Source of the DNA: Gemmatimonadota bacterium
Lineage (GTDB): Bacteria; Gemmatimonadota; Gemmatimonadetes; Gemmatimonadales; GWC2-71-9
Reading direction: 5' to 3'
Assembly (NCBI GenBank): GCA_029863245.1
Contig: JAOTVV010000018.1
Location: 1 to 60,016, forward strand
Length of the DNA stretch: 60,016 nucleotides
Made by a program: the position numbers and the translations under genes. Shown here one piece after another: positions 21,688-29,700 of this stretch; position 1 is the first letter of the stretch, and each line of letters opens with the position of its first letter. The notes beneath the pieces are model-generated. The model made no database searches, was not told the origin of the DNA, and was given only the letters and a program-made list of their open reading frames with translations.

Positions 21688-22473
21688 ATGTCTACCGTCC
21701 TCGACATCTTTACCAACGCCCAGCAGAAGGGCGTCCCGTCACCAGAAGGCAACCCCAAAGTCAAGAACGTCTACACGCCAACGAACGGCGTCCCGCAACG
21801 GGAAGCTGTCAACGTCCAGTACATCCCGGTCGCCCCCTGGGATCCCATTCGACTCCGCATCCTGATCGACAAGACGGCCGTGCTCAATCTCGTGTTTCTG
21901 GATGGGATCGGTCAGGAGCTCGGACCCGGCTTGCGAGCGGTCAGTGGGCCGCTGGCGTTCACGGGCCAGCCGGGCAACACGCAAACCGTGGTCCTGAACA
22001 GCAAGACGTACACGTTCCAAACGACGCTGACTGACAGCGATGGGAACGTGCAGATCGGGGCCGACACAGCTGAGTCGATCGCGAACCTCGTGGCGGCGGT
22101 CAACCTCGAGGCAGGCGCTGGGACGAAGTACGCGCTGTCAACGACCCTCCACCCGACCATGCTCGCCACGGGAACGGCAACCGTGTTCACCGTCTATGCG
22201 AAGTCGCTGGGGACCGGTGGCGATGCGCTCACGACGACCGAAACGATCACCAACGCGACCGGCTTTACCGCCACGCTGGCGGGTGGGGCCGATGGCGACA
22301 TCACCGTGGACGGGACGGCGATCACGGCTGATACGCCGCTCACGGTCGACATCCCGGGAACGGAAGGCGCCTCGCCTGAGCATGTGGGCGAGCCGTGGCT
22401 CAAGGTGTACGTGACCGGTCTGGACGCCGCGGCGGTGGTCACGTACTTCGATGCGATGGGCTGGTACGGCTAA
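21688..22473 (+). CDS. Virion structural protein (tail appendage), paralogue of the next gene
   Basis: 261 residues from ATG 21688. Beta-rich; the central part (GNTQTVVLNSKTYTF ... DTAESIANLVAAVN ... TATLAGGADGD) is a domain that recurs in phage tail or baseplate proteins. The C-terminus PEHVGEPWLKVYV ... YFDAMGWYG is shared in form with the following protein. One-base TAATG coupling. Confidence 0.7.
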   Translation: MSTVLDIFTNAQQKGVPSPEGNPKVKNVYTPTNGVPQREAVNVQYIPVAPWDPIRLRILIDKTAVLNLVFLDGIGQELGPGLRAVSGPLAFTGQPGNTQTVVLNSKTYTFQTTLTDSDGNVQIGADTAESIANLVAAVNLEAGAGTKYALSTTLHPTMLATGTATVFTVYAKSLGTGGDALTTTETITNATGFTATLAGGADGDITVDGTAITADTPLTVDIPGTEGASPEHVGEPWLKVYVTGLDAAAVVTYFDAMGWYG

Positions 22474-23297
22474 TGCCTTCTCCTCCGGCCGTCACGCTTC
22501 CCTATCAGGGCCCGCAGCCGGGCTCCCCGTCACCCCGGGGATCGGCGCGGCCCCGTCGCGTCTATCTGCGCTGGCAGCCGCCTTTCGCGCCGAACAGGCA
22601 ACAGCTCGCGTGTTTCCTGCCCGACAACGAGGTGGTGGTCCCGATCGCACAATGGCGCGGCTTCCGGCTCCGCTTTGCGGTCCAGCGCGATTGTGTACTC
22701 CGGCTCGTGTTCTGCGATCGCTACGGGAACCCACGCACGAGCGCCAAGCAGGCGTCCACGATCTTCGATTGTGAAAACTTTTTCCAGACGCAGACCTTCA
22801 CGATCAACGGAGTGGGGTACGGCTGTGTTATCAACTTGAGTGGCTGTTCGGATCGCCAGTTCATCATTATTGACAGCGACTACGGCCGATCGATTGCCGC
22901 GACCATCAATCGCGGCGATCCCGTTGATCCCCCATCTGGCTACCGGACATGGTGCACCGGCACCGCCGCGAACCCCGATGTGTTCGCGACCCGGATTGAC
23001 GCCAACACCATCCTGCTGACCGCGCACCTCTACGGCGCGGCCGGAAACGCGATTACGACGGTCACGGACCAGGGCAGTTTCTCGGAAGGCGCCACGCTTG
23101 CCGGTGGGGTCGATGGCGACAAGCTCGCGGCTGATGGGACGGTGCTCACGGGCGATCTATTCTTCACCGGCGCTGGGCAGTCGGTCTACATCTCGCCGGC
23201 TGAGCACATTGGCGAGGAGTTCATCAAGGTCGGTCTGGCTGGCATGTCGGCAGATTGTCGGAATTGGTACTTCGATGCCTATGGGGTTGGGGCATGA
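22473..23297 (+). CDS. Virion structural protein (paralogue of previous)
   Basis: 274 residues from ATG 22473. A proline-rich N-terminus, then a cysteine-containing beta domain, then ATLAGGVDGDK and AEHIGEEFIKVGL ... YFDAYGVGA, which align with the previous gene's C-terminal part. Tandem duplication and divergence is the simplest reading. Confidence 0.7.
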   Translation: MPSPPAVTLPYQGPQPGSPSPRGSARPRRVYLRWQPPFAPNRQQLACFLPDNEVVVPIAQWRGFRLRFAVQRDCVLRLVFCDRYGNPRTSAKQASTIFDCENFFQTQTFTINGVGYGCVINLSGCSDRQFIIIDSDYGRSIAATINRGDPVDPPSGYRTWCTGTAANPDVFATRIDANTILLTAHLYGAAGNAITTVTDQGSFSEGATLAGGVDGDKLAADGTVLTGDLFFTGAGQSVYISPAEHIGEEFIKVGLAGMSADCRNWYFDAYGVGA

Positions 23298-24145
23298 CCG
23301 ATCCCCTCGGATCCGGAATCGTTGGGCTCAGTCGCTCGGCCAAGGAGCTCGACTTCGGCTGGGCGCGAGCAGGCGAGGATCAGGAGCAGTTCTACCAGCG
23401 GCTGACGCGGAACCTGCGCCAGATCGATGCGCAGCTCCAGAACCAGTTTGCGCCCAATCCGGCGCGGTTCCTGGGACTCAAGTTCGCCTACTTCGGTGGC
23501 GTGCTCGACACGGGCGACTGGACGGTGATTCCCGACGGCGACCTCGTGTTGCCGAACAACGCCACGAGCTACGTCGAACGGTCGGACAGCGGGACGGTGC
23601 GGGCAGTCGCGGTGGGCTTCACGTATCCCGACTGGATCCCGATGGCGCAGGTACGCACGCGCGCCGGCGAGATCAGCGACGTGCTCGATCGACGCCCGGA
23701 GCTCGGTGGTGCCCCAAGTGGGAGCGCCGGTCTGGTCACGTTCAGTCAGATTCTTGGAACGATTCTCAACGTGCAGGTACCGCTGTCAGCGGTCAGCCAG
23801 TGGCAAGCGTTTCTGACCATTCTCAGCACGCAGATCCCGGAGCCCTGGACGGTCGACACGATCAACGAGCGCACGCTCGATGCCGGTGTCACGATCGAGG
23901 GCGTGCTGCTCAAAGATGGGGAGATCGAAGTGGCGAAAAAGGCACTACGACTCGATGATACCGGCGTGACGCCGAAGCTGCTCTATCTCGGCAAGGCAGC
24001 GCCCGGATCAGCGGAAGGGTCGGCGGTATGGGCGATCCAACGGATCACGTTTGCCAGCGACGGTGACGCCGATGTTGAGTGGGCTGATGGGAATGGAAAC
24101 GAGGATAACATTTGGACGAACCGGTTGGCTATCTCGTACAGTTAG
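23294..24145 (+). CDS. Putative tail appendage protein
   Basis: 283 residues from ATG 23294 (ATGA overlap). The N-terminal region is helical (QEQFYQRLTRNLRQIDAQLQNQF), then beta-rich. The segment VDTINERTLDAGVTIEGVLLKDGEIEV is a motif type common near the ends of phage tail and fibre proteins. Adsorption structure is likely. Confidence 0.65.
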   Translation: MTDPLGSGIVGLSRSAKELDFGWARAGEDQEQFYQRLTRNLRQIDAQLQNQFAPNPARFLGLKFAYFGGVLDTGDWTVIPDGDLVLPNNATSYVERSDSGTVRAVAVGFTYPDWIPMAQVRTRAGEISDVLDRRPELGGAPSGSAGLVTFSQILGTILNVQVPLSAVSQWQAFLTILSTQIPEPWTVDTINERTLDAGVTIEGVLLKDGEIEVAKKALRLDDTGVTPKLLYLGKAAPGSAEGSAVWAIQRITFASDGDADVEWADGNGNEDNIWTNRLAISYS

Positions 24146-24156
24146 CTAGGAGCCTC

Positions 24157-24627
24157 ATGGTCAGATTCTTGTGGTATCCGGAGGACACCTACGCGATCTC
24201 TGAGTGGCGCTACATCGACAAGCTGCTCAGTTGTCTCGGGTACGCACCGACCATCGTTGACAGGCTGGGAAGGTTTCGGCCCACCTCACCAGCGGCATTG
24301 ACGAATCCGCAGGTGGCGCTGCACATCTTCGGCTCGACGGTGGCCGCACGCAATCACTACGCCGGCGCGGGCTACACGTTCGTCACGACCCATCCTGACG
24401 CCACACTCAACGTCAAAGACTTCCAGCACCCAACCACGGGCAATATCCTCTATGCGGTCGGGTCGGATATGGATGGGTTCGACGGGCGTTCGTTGGCACA
24501 ACTGGAAGCGATCAGTACCGTCCTGAGCCTCAAAACCAAAGTGACATCCTATGAGTTATTCGCGCAGGTAGCGCTGCCCATGCTGGCGATGGACCGCTGG
24601 TGTCGGACGCCGGAGGATTGGGTGTAG
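24157..24627 (+). CDS. Hypothetical structural-region protein
   Basis: 156 residues from ATG 24157, after an AGGAG site (an earlier TTG at 24112 overlaps more). Mixed alpha/beta, with TFVTTHPDATLNVKDFQHP. No family recognised; position suggests a tail-associated function. Confidence 0.55.
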   Translation: MVRFLWYPEDTYAISEWRYIDKLLSCLGYAPTIVDRLGRFRPTSPAALTNPQVALHIFGSTVAARNHYAGAGYTFVTTHPDATLNVKDFQHPTTGNILYAVGSDMDGFDGRSLAQLEAISTVLSLKTKVTSYELFAQVALPMLAMDRWCRTPEDWV

Positions 24628-24628
24628 C

Positions 24629-26992
24629 ATGGCCGTTCCAGTTATCAATGCCGGTGGGTTCACCCTGATCAGCGCTGCGAACAGTACGTCCCCCTGGATC
24701 GACGGGTGGGGCTCTGACGCGAAGAATTGGGAGCTCACGACCGACATCAAGGTGGAGGGCACGGGGTCCATTGGGATCGGGAACAAGTTTACCGGCGAGT
24801 CGGGGTATGGCGTTAACTACGTCCCGACATTCAACGCGACGACGAACCTGATCTTCATTTGGCTCTGGATCGTGTCTGATTCCTGGATCAACACGAAGGC
24901 CAATCACGGGTGCTACATCCGGCTCTCGAGTCAAGCCAACTGGACGAACTACTACGACTACGACGTGGGTGGGTCCGATGTGGCGTGGGTCGGCAAGGGC
25001 TGGCGGCTGATCGTTCTTGATGCCAACCGAACCCCGGATCGGACAAGTGGCACGGCGCCCACGCTGACAGCGATCTCTCGGATCGGCATTGGGTGGAACT
25101 TCCTGCAAACGTCTGCGAAGTCCATCGTCGCGTCGGTCGATAAGGTTTTCTTCGGTAACTCCGTCGAAGTGAGCTCGCTCGACTTCATCGACGGTACGAA
25201 CGGGATCGACTTCAACGAGAACGGTGCGTCAGCGGATACCATCGATCGGAACGACGGTGGATCGTGGATCACCGGGGGTGTGGAGATTGGCGACTTCATT
25301 CGGGTCGATGGCTCAACCGGCAACGAGGGCGTGTTCGAGGTCTTTGGCGTGAGTGCCGCCACCCTCACGCTCTCGATCGGCGATTTCACGGTCGACGACC
25401 TAGCGAACACGACGGCCCGTGTGGCCCTGTTCGTCACACTTGAGGACATCTACCAGAAAGACGGCCCGACCGATGATCTCTGGTGGGGCCCGGTCGCAAA
25501 GAACCGCGACGGTTCGTTTGAGGTGAACTACCACACGATTCTAGGCGACGTGTCCGGTGCGTTGAGCTGTCACTTCCTGTCACGCGGCGACTTGGTATAT
25601 GGGGCAGATCAACCACTCAATGATGTTGCCGCCGACCTCACGCTCGAAACGCAGGTTGATACCGGTCGGGTGCGCGTGCTCATGGGCGAGAGCTCGGGGA
25701 CGGGCGACGGTCGGGTTGGGTTCGGTGGGTCGGTCTTTACCCAGGACAACCGGGCCTTCGGCCAGAGTTTCAGCGTCGATTTCAGTGACGCGACGTTCGT
25801 GGAAGTCTACGGGACGACGTTCCTCAACATCTTCCCCGGGACGGCCAAGTTCCCAACGGCCGCCTCGAGCGGGTACCTGGCCTCGACCGGGTTCGTGAAT
25901 ACCGGGCAGGTCGACCCTGGGCGGCTCGAGTGTCGCGGGCTCTCGTTCTCGGGCTACCCACAACGATACCTCGATACCTACCCGGTCGAAGCTGACGCGG
26001 CGCTCCTGTGGGGCCCCAACGCCGACATCAAGAACAGCAACATCCTGGCGAATACCCGGGCGATCGAACACGAGACTGTGGGGACGTTCGCCTACGACAA
26101 TCTCAAGTTTGCCGGCAACGAGATCGATGTGATCAACTCGATCGCCGCGAGCCTCGAGATTAATCTCGACGACTCGGTGATCGATGCCACCTTGCTGCTC
26201 GACAACACGAACAACGGGGGCGCGCAGAGCTTCACGGTCGGTGGCACGAACCGGCAGCTGGCATCCCTGGCGGCGTATATGGGTAGGGTCGGCACGCCGA
26301 CCGGGACTGTCGAAATGCGGCTCTATTCCGACTCAGGTGGATTGCCGGCAACCCTGCTCGCGACCTCGACGCCACGGACCGCAGCCGACCTCGTGCTGTC
26401 CGTGTTGCAATACAGTTTTTCATTCGACGATCCCGATGAACAATTTCTCCTTCTGGCGGGCATCACCTATCACTGTGCCGTCGTCTACACCGCAGGGACC
26501 GCGACCGACTACGTGCGCGTGGGCCTCCGAGCTGGTGGTGGGCTGGCCGGGACGTACTCGATTCTCAATGGCTCGTGGGCGTCAGGTGGGACACCGGACA
26601 TCCCGATCGAAGTGCGCTACGGTGGGCGCGTGATCATCAACGCGAGCAACGGCGCGAACCCGTCAACGGTCTCGAATGAGGGCGAGGGGGCCGGTGGTAT
26701 TCAGGGGCACACGATCATCAACAATCCCGTCACGTTCACCGTCACGGCCCTCCGGACCAACGATCGTGTTATCTGGATCCGGGTCAGTGACGGCGCCGAG
26801 CTCGAGAACAAACTCGAGACCTCCGGCAGCGCGACCTATCAGTACAACTACAGCGGCGATGTCGATGTCTATGTCCAAGTGCTGAGCGGCGACTACTTGA
26901 GAAAGAACACCGTGACGCCGATCACGCTTAGCAGTACAGATGCGGGCTTCCCGGCAGTCCAAGCTAACGACCCGGTATATGCGAATCCTTAA
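24629..26992 (+). CDS. Large tail fibre or appendage protein
   Basis: 787 residues from ATG 24629. Almost wholly beta-structured: an N-terminal jelly-roll-like domain (about 1-180), a central beta-helix-like region (about 300-530) and a further jelly-roll (GTNRQLASLAAYMG, GTVEMRLYSDSGGLPATLLA; about 540-670). It ends in ...VYANP, the same pentapeptide as the next gene product. Host binding is inferred from size and fold pattern. Confidence 0.65.
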   Translation: MAVPVINAGGFTLISAANSTSPWIDGWGSDAKNWELTTDIKVEGTGSIGIGNKFTGESGYGVNYVPTFNATTNLIFIWLWIVSDSWINTKANHGCYIRLSSQANWTNYYDYDVGGSDVAWVGKGWRLIVLDANRTPDRTSGTAPTLTAISRIGIGWNFLQTSAKSIVASVDKVFFGNSVEVSSLDFIDGTNGIDFNENGASADTIDRNDGGSWITGGVEIGDFIRVDGSTGNEGVFEVFGVSAATLTLSIGDFTVDDLANTTARVALFVTLEDIYQKDGPTDDLWWGPVAKNRDGSFEVNYHTILGDVSGALSCHFLSRGDLVYGADQPLNDVAADLTLETQVDTGRVRVLMGESSGTGDGRVGFGGSVFTQDNRAFGQSFSVDFSDATFVEVYGTTFLNIFPGTAKFPTAASSGYLASTGFVNTGQVDPGRLECRGLSFSGYPQRYLDTYPVEADAALLWGPNADIKNSNILANTRAIEHETVGTFAYDNLKFAGNEIDVINSIAASLEINLDDSVIDATLLLDNTNNGGAQSFTVGGTNRQLASLAAYMGRVGTPTGTVEMRLYSDSGGLPATLLATSTPRTAADLVLSVLQYSFSFDDPDEQFLLLAGITYHCAVVYTAGTATDYVRVGLRAGGGLAGTYSILNGSWASGGTPDIPIEVRYGGRVIINASNGANPSTVSNEGEGAGGIQGHTIINNPVTFTVTALRTNDRVIWIRVSDGAELENKLETSGSATYQYNYSGDVDVYVQVLSGDYLRKNTVTPITLSSTDAGFPAVQANDPVYANP

Positions 26993-27004
26993 CGGAGCAC
27001 TACA

Positions 27005-28855
27005 ATGGCCAAAATTGTTGATCCTGACCAGCTAAACCAAGCGACAGAGGTTGTGTTCTCCACCTCTGCCAAAACGGTGCAGCTCTTGGTGGCCGGGAAC
27101 CTGAACGACAATTCGCCCGGGCGCACCTCCGGTGTCACGCACCAGGCTGTGTACTCGTTCACGAAAGAAGAATGGCTCGCCACGGCCGGGCTCCAATCCA
27201 GTCGGTTCCCGTTCGACCCGATCTTCGAGGCGAAATTCGATTGGGTGCACGATTGGCAACCAGCGGACGCGCAGACGCTCGATCTACTGAGAGATGGTGG
27301 CTTGCGGGTCGTGCTGCTCGATGATGAGTACGCCTGTCTCATCTCGCTCCAGGACTTCAACGTTACCGCGGATCAGGCGTACTACTACAACGATTCGACC
27401 AGCCGTTTCACGGGAACACGGCTCGATTTCGATAAGACCGGCGAGCTCAACGAAAACATCCTGATCTACGACGGGACCAACGACTACCGCGACTTCCTCA
27501 AGCTGTTCCTCCGGATCCAGGGCAAGACCCACGGCTACGGCGATCTGCCCATTGACCAGGGCATCACGCCTCTGACCTATCAGGCATACAGGATCCCGCT
27601 CTCGAACGTGGTGGACATCAACGTGACCGAGAGCGACGCCAACATCGACACCATTAGTCCGTACACAGAAATGCGGTTGTCGCTGTTGCTGGGGAGTGGG
27701 TTCACAACCTGGGGTAATAGCGTGGTCTACCCAGCTGGCGCGGTGGTGCTCGACGCGATCCGGCAGAGCGGCGGCTCGAGCAACGGGACGTGGTGGTTCA
27801 CGCCGGCTGGCGGCACATCGTCAGGGACCGGGACCGCCGACGATACGGGCGTCACCGATTGGGAGTCCTACGCCGGCGAGGAGCAGATCGGCGATGAGTG
27901 GTTCGCATTCAACCGAATCATCGACCTCACCTCCGGTACCGGCACCAGGACGGAGATTTACGAGTGGGGCGAGCGGCAACTGAGAAAGACGGGCAACATC
28001 AACGCGGCCGCGCTCGGGACGCCGAACCAGGACGACACGCAGACGTATGACGGCGAGCTCGCGATGGATCTGTTCGAGTTCGTTGGCGACAACCTCGTGA
28101 CGCGCGGCGGCGTGCTCGTTCGGGACTTCGATCCGAATGACACCAACAATCTCCAGCTGGGCGACATCACCGTTGACGGTGGCGGGTTAGACCAAGATGG
28201 TGTTGCTGTCACCACGACGCTGCGCACGTACCCGTTCGTGTCGGCCGGCACGCTGGTCTTCTCAACGAACCTCGTGGATGAGCCGGACGTGGACACGATC
28301 TACAAGATGTTCTTCCAGCGCACGAGGCGGTACACCAATAACGATTTCGCTGTCACGGCGTCGTCGGGCGACACCATGACGCTGACCTCGGGGACGCTCG
28401 ATCTCACGACGTACTTCGCCAACACCGAATACGTCTTGATCAGCGGATTCACGGGCAATCCGGATGAGAACAACGGCTTGTTCCAGGTGAGCAACGTCGC
28501 GGCCGGAAGCATGGATTGTCGGCGCGTGAACGGCATCAATCCTGTCAACGAAACGGTCGGCGATACCGTGAACCTCGACACGGACCCCTACGATTCGCCC
28601 GATGCGCTCGTCGTGAACGACAACGGCGGGTCGCCGATCACGGGCCAGATCACGGCGGGGTCGATCGCGTTCGACTTCGATTACGACGGCAACGTGCAGG
28701 GTGGCAGAACGCCGAGTGAGGATGCGCCCGTCGCGGTCATTGCTGAGGCGCTTGATGGTGCTCAGTGGGTCGACGGCCTGTTCACGATCACGGAGGCGAC
28801 CGGCCTCAATTTCCCGCTGAACGCGCCAACGGAAAGGGTATACGCGAATCCATAA
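27005..28855 (+). CDS. Structural (tail appendage) protein
   Basis: 616 residues from ATG 27005. The N-terminal region (about 20-120) resembles the short protein at 29255-29698: FTKEEWLATAGLQSSRFPFDP against LKEDWLAGATLHPLRFPLSS. The rest is beta-rich with repeated threonine/glycine segments. It ends ...RVYANP. The last codons overlap the next start as TAATG. Confidence 0.65.
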   Translation: MAKIVDPDQLNQATEVVFSTSAKTVQLLVAGNLNDNSPGRTSGVTHQAVYSFTKEEWLATAGLQSSRFPFDPIFEAKFDWVHDWQPADAQTLDLLRDGGLRVVLLDDEYACLISLQDFNVTADQAYYYNDSTSRFTGTRLDFDKTGELNENILIYDGTNDYRDFLKLFLRIQGKTHGYGDLPIDQGITPLTYQAYRIPLSNVVDINVTESDANIDTISPYTEMRLSLLLGSGFTTWGNSVVYPAGAVVLDAIRQSGGSSNGTWWFTPAGGTSSGTGTADDTGVTDWESYAGEEQIGDEWFAFNRIIDLTSGTGTRTEIYEWGERQLRKTGNINAAALGTPNQDDTQTYDGELAMDLFEFVGDNLVTRGGVLVRDFDPNDTNNLQLGDITVDGGGLDQDGVAVTTTLRTYPFVSAGTLVFSTNLVDEPDVDTIYKMFFQRTRRYTNNDFAVTASSGDTMTLTSGTLDLTTYFANTEYVLISGFTGNPDENNGLFQVSNVAAGSMDCRRVNGINPVNETVGDTVNLDTDPYDSPDALVVNDNGGSPITGQITAGSIAFDFDYDGNVQGGRTPSEDAPVAVIAEALDGAQWVDGLFTITEATGLNFPLNAPTERVYANP

Positions 28856-29253
28856 TGGAGAAATGGGAGCAGTACCCGAAGCTGCCTCACCTGTCGGGGG
28901 CGGCGCTCGCGAAGATGGAGCGCCGGCGCCGGCATCGTGGTGTGCGCTACTGGCTCTTTCGACTCCAGAACTCCGAGGAGTATGGCAAGCCGCCAGACGG
29001 GCCAGAACACTTGCCCGGATTCACGGAGTTTTGGTTGGAGCAGCGGCCGGAGTACGCGATGGATCCGAATGGCAAACAAGTGCCCGTGCCGGAGGGGAAG
29101 CACGTGCCGACCGCGCTGCTGGGCGGCTATGCCATGTTCGCAACGCTGTGGGATGTCGATGAGGACTTGAAGGTATACCTCAGACATTCAAGCGTCTGGA
29201 ATGAGTGGAATCTCGTGATGCAGCGAGTCGTGCCCGTGCTGGGCGAGCGATGA
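28855..29253 (+). CDS. Hypothetical structural-region protein (132 aa)
   Basis: 132 residues from ATG 28855. Basic helix KMERRRRHRGVRYWLFRL, then LPGFTEFWLEQRPEYAMD, then a helical C-terminus. Between two related tail genes; role unknown. Confidence 0.6.
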   Translation: MEKWEQYPKLPHLSGAALAKMERRRRHRGVRYWLFRLQNSEEYGKPPDGPEHLPGFTEFWLEQRPEYAMDPNGKQVPVPEGKHVPTALLGGYAMFATLWDVDEDLKVYLRHSSVWNEWNLVMQRVVPVLGER

Positions 29254-29254
29254 G

Positions 29255-29698
29255 ATGGCAGCGAAACTCACCGCGGATCCGGACACGCGCATCATCGAGA
29301 TCACCGAGGCGCCTGTCGCGGGGCTCTTGAGTCTCGTAGTGGAGACCGACATCTATTCCGATCTCAAGGAGGATTGGCTTGCCGGTGCGACCCTCCACCC
29401 GCTGCGATTCCCGCTCTCGTCACAGGGGGAGTTTAAGACGCCAGCGACACAGATCGGTCCCTATGTGTTCATCAACAATGCGGAGGGGTGGCGGATCCTG
29501 CCGTATGACGCGGACCACGAGCTCACGATCATCGGTAATCTCGTGCCGAACGATCTGACGGTACCGTTGTACCTGTCCCGCGCGACCCGCACCATTCTCG
29601 TGCGATCGGAAGAATCCGCACAGGCGCTCACGGTACTCGTGGACGGCGCGGGTGGCGGCCTCACGCTGAGCGAATTTCTCGCACTCAAGGACGCATAG
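29255..29698 (+). CDS. Small structural protein related to the 27005-28855 N-terminus
   Basis: 147 residues from ATG 29255. Shares the D-W-L-A-x-x-x-L-x-x-x-R-F-P segment and the following strand layout with the 616-residue protein upstream, suggesting a common assembly domain. No other motif. Confidence 0.65.
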   Translation: MAAKLTADPDTRIIEITEAPVAGLLSLVVETDIYSDLKEDWLAGATLHPLRFPLSSQGEFKTPATQIGPYVFINNAEGWRILPYDADHELTIIGNLVPNDLTVPLYLSRATRTILVRSEESAQALTVLVDGAGGGLTLSEFLALKDA

Positions 29699-29700
29699 CC

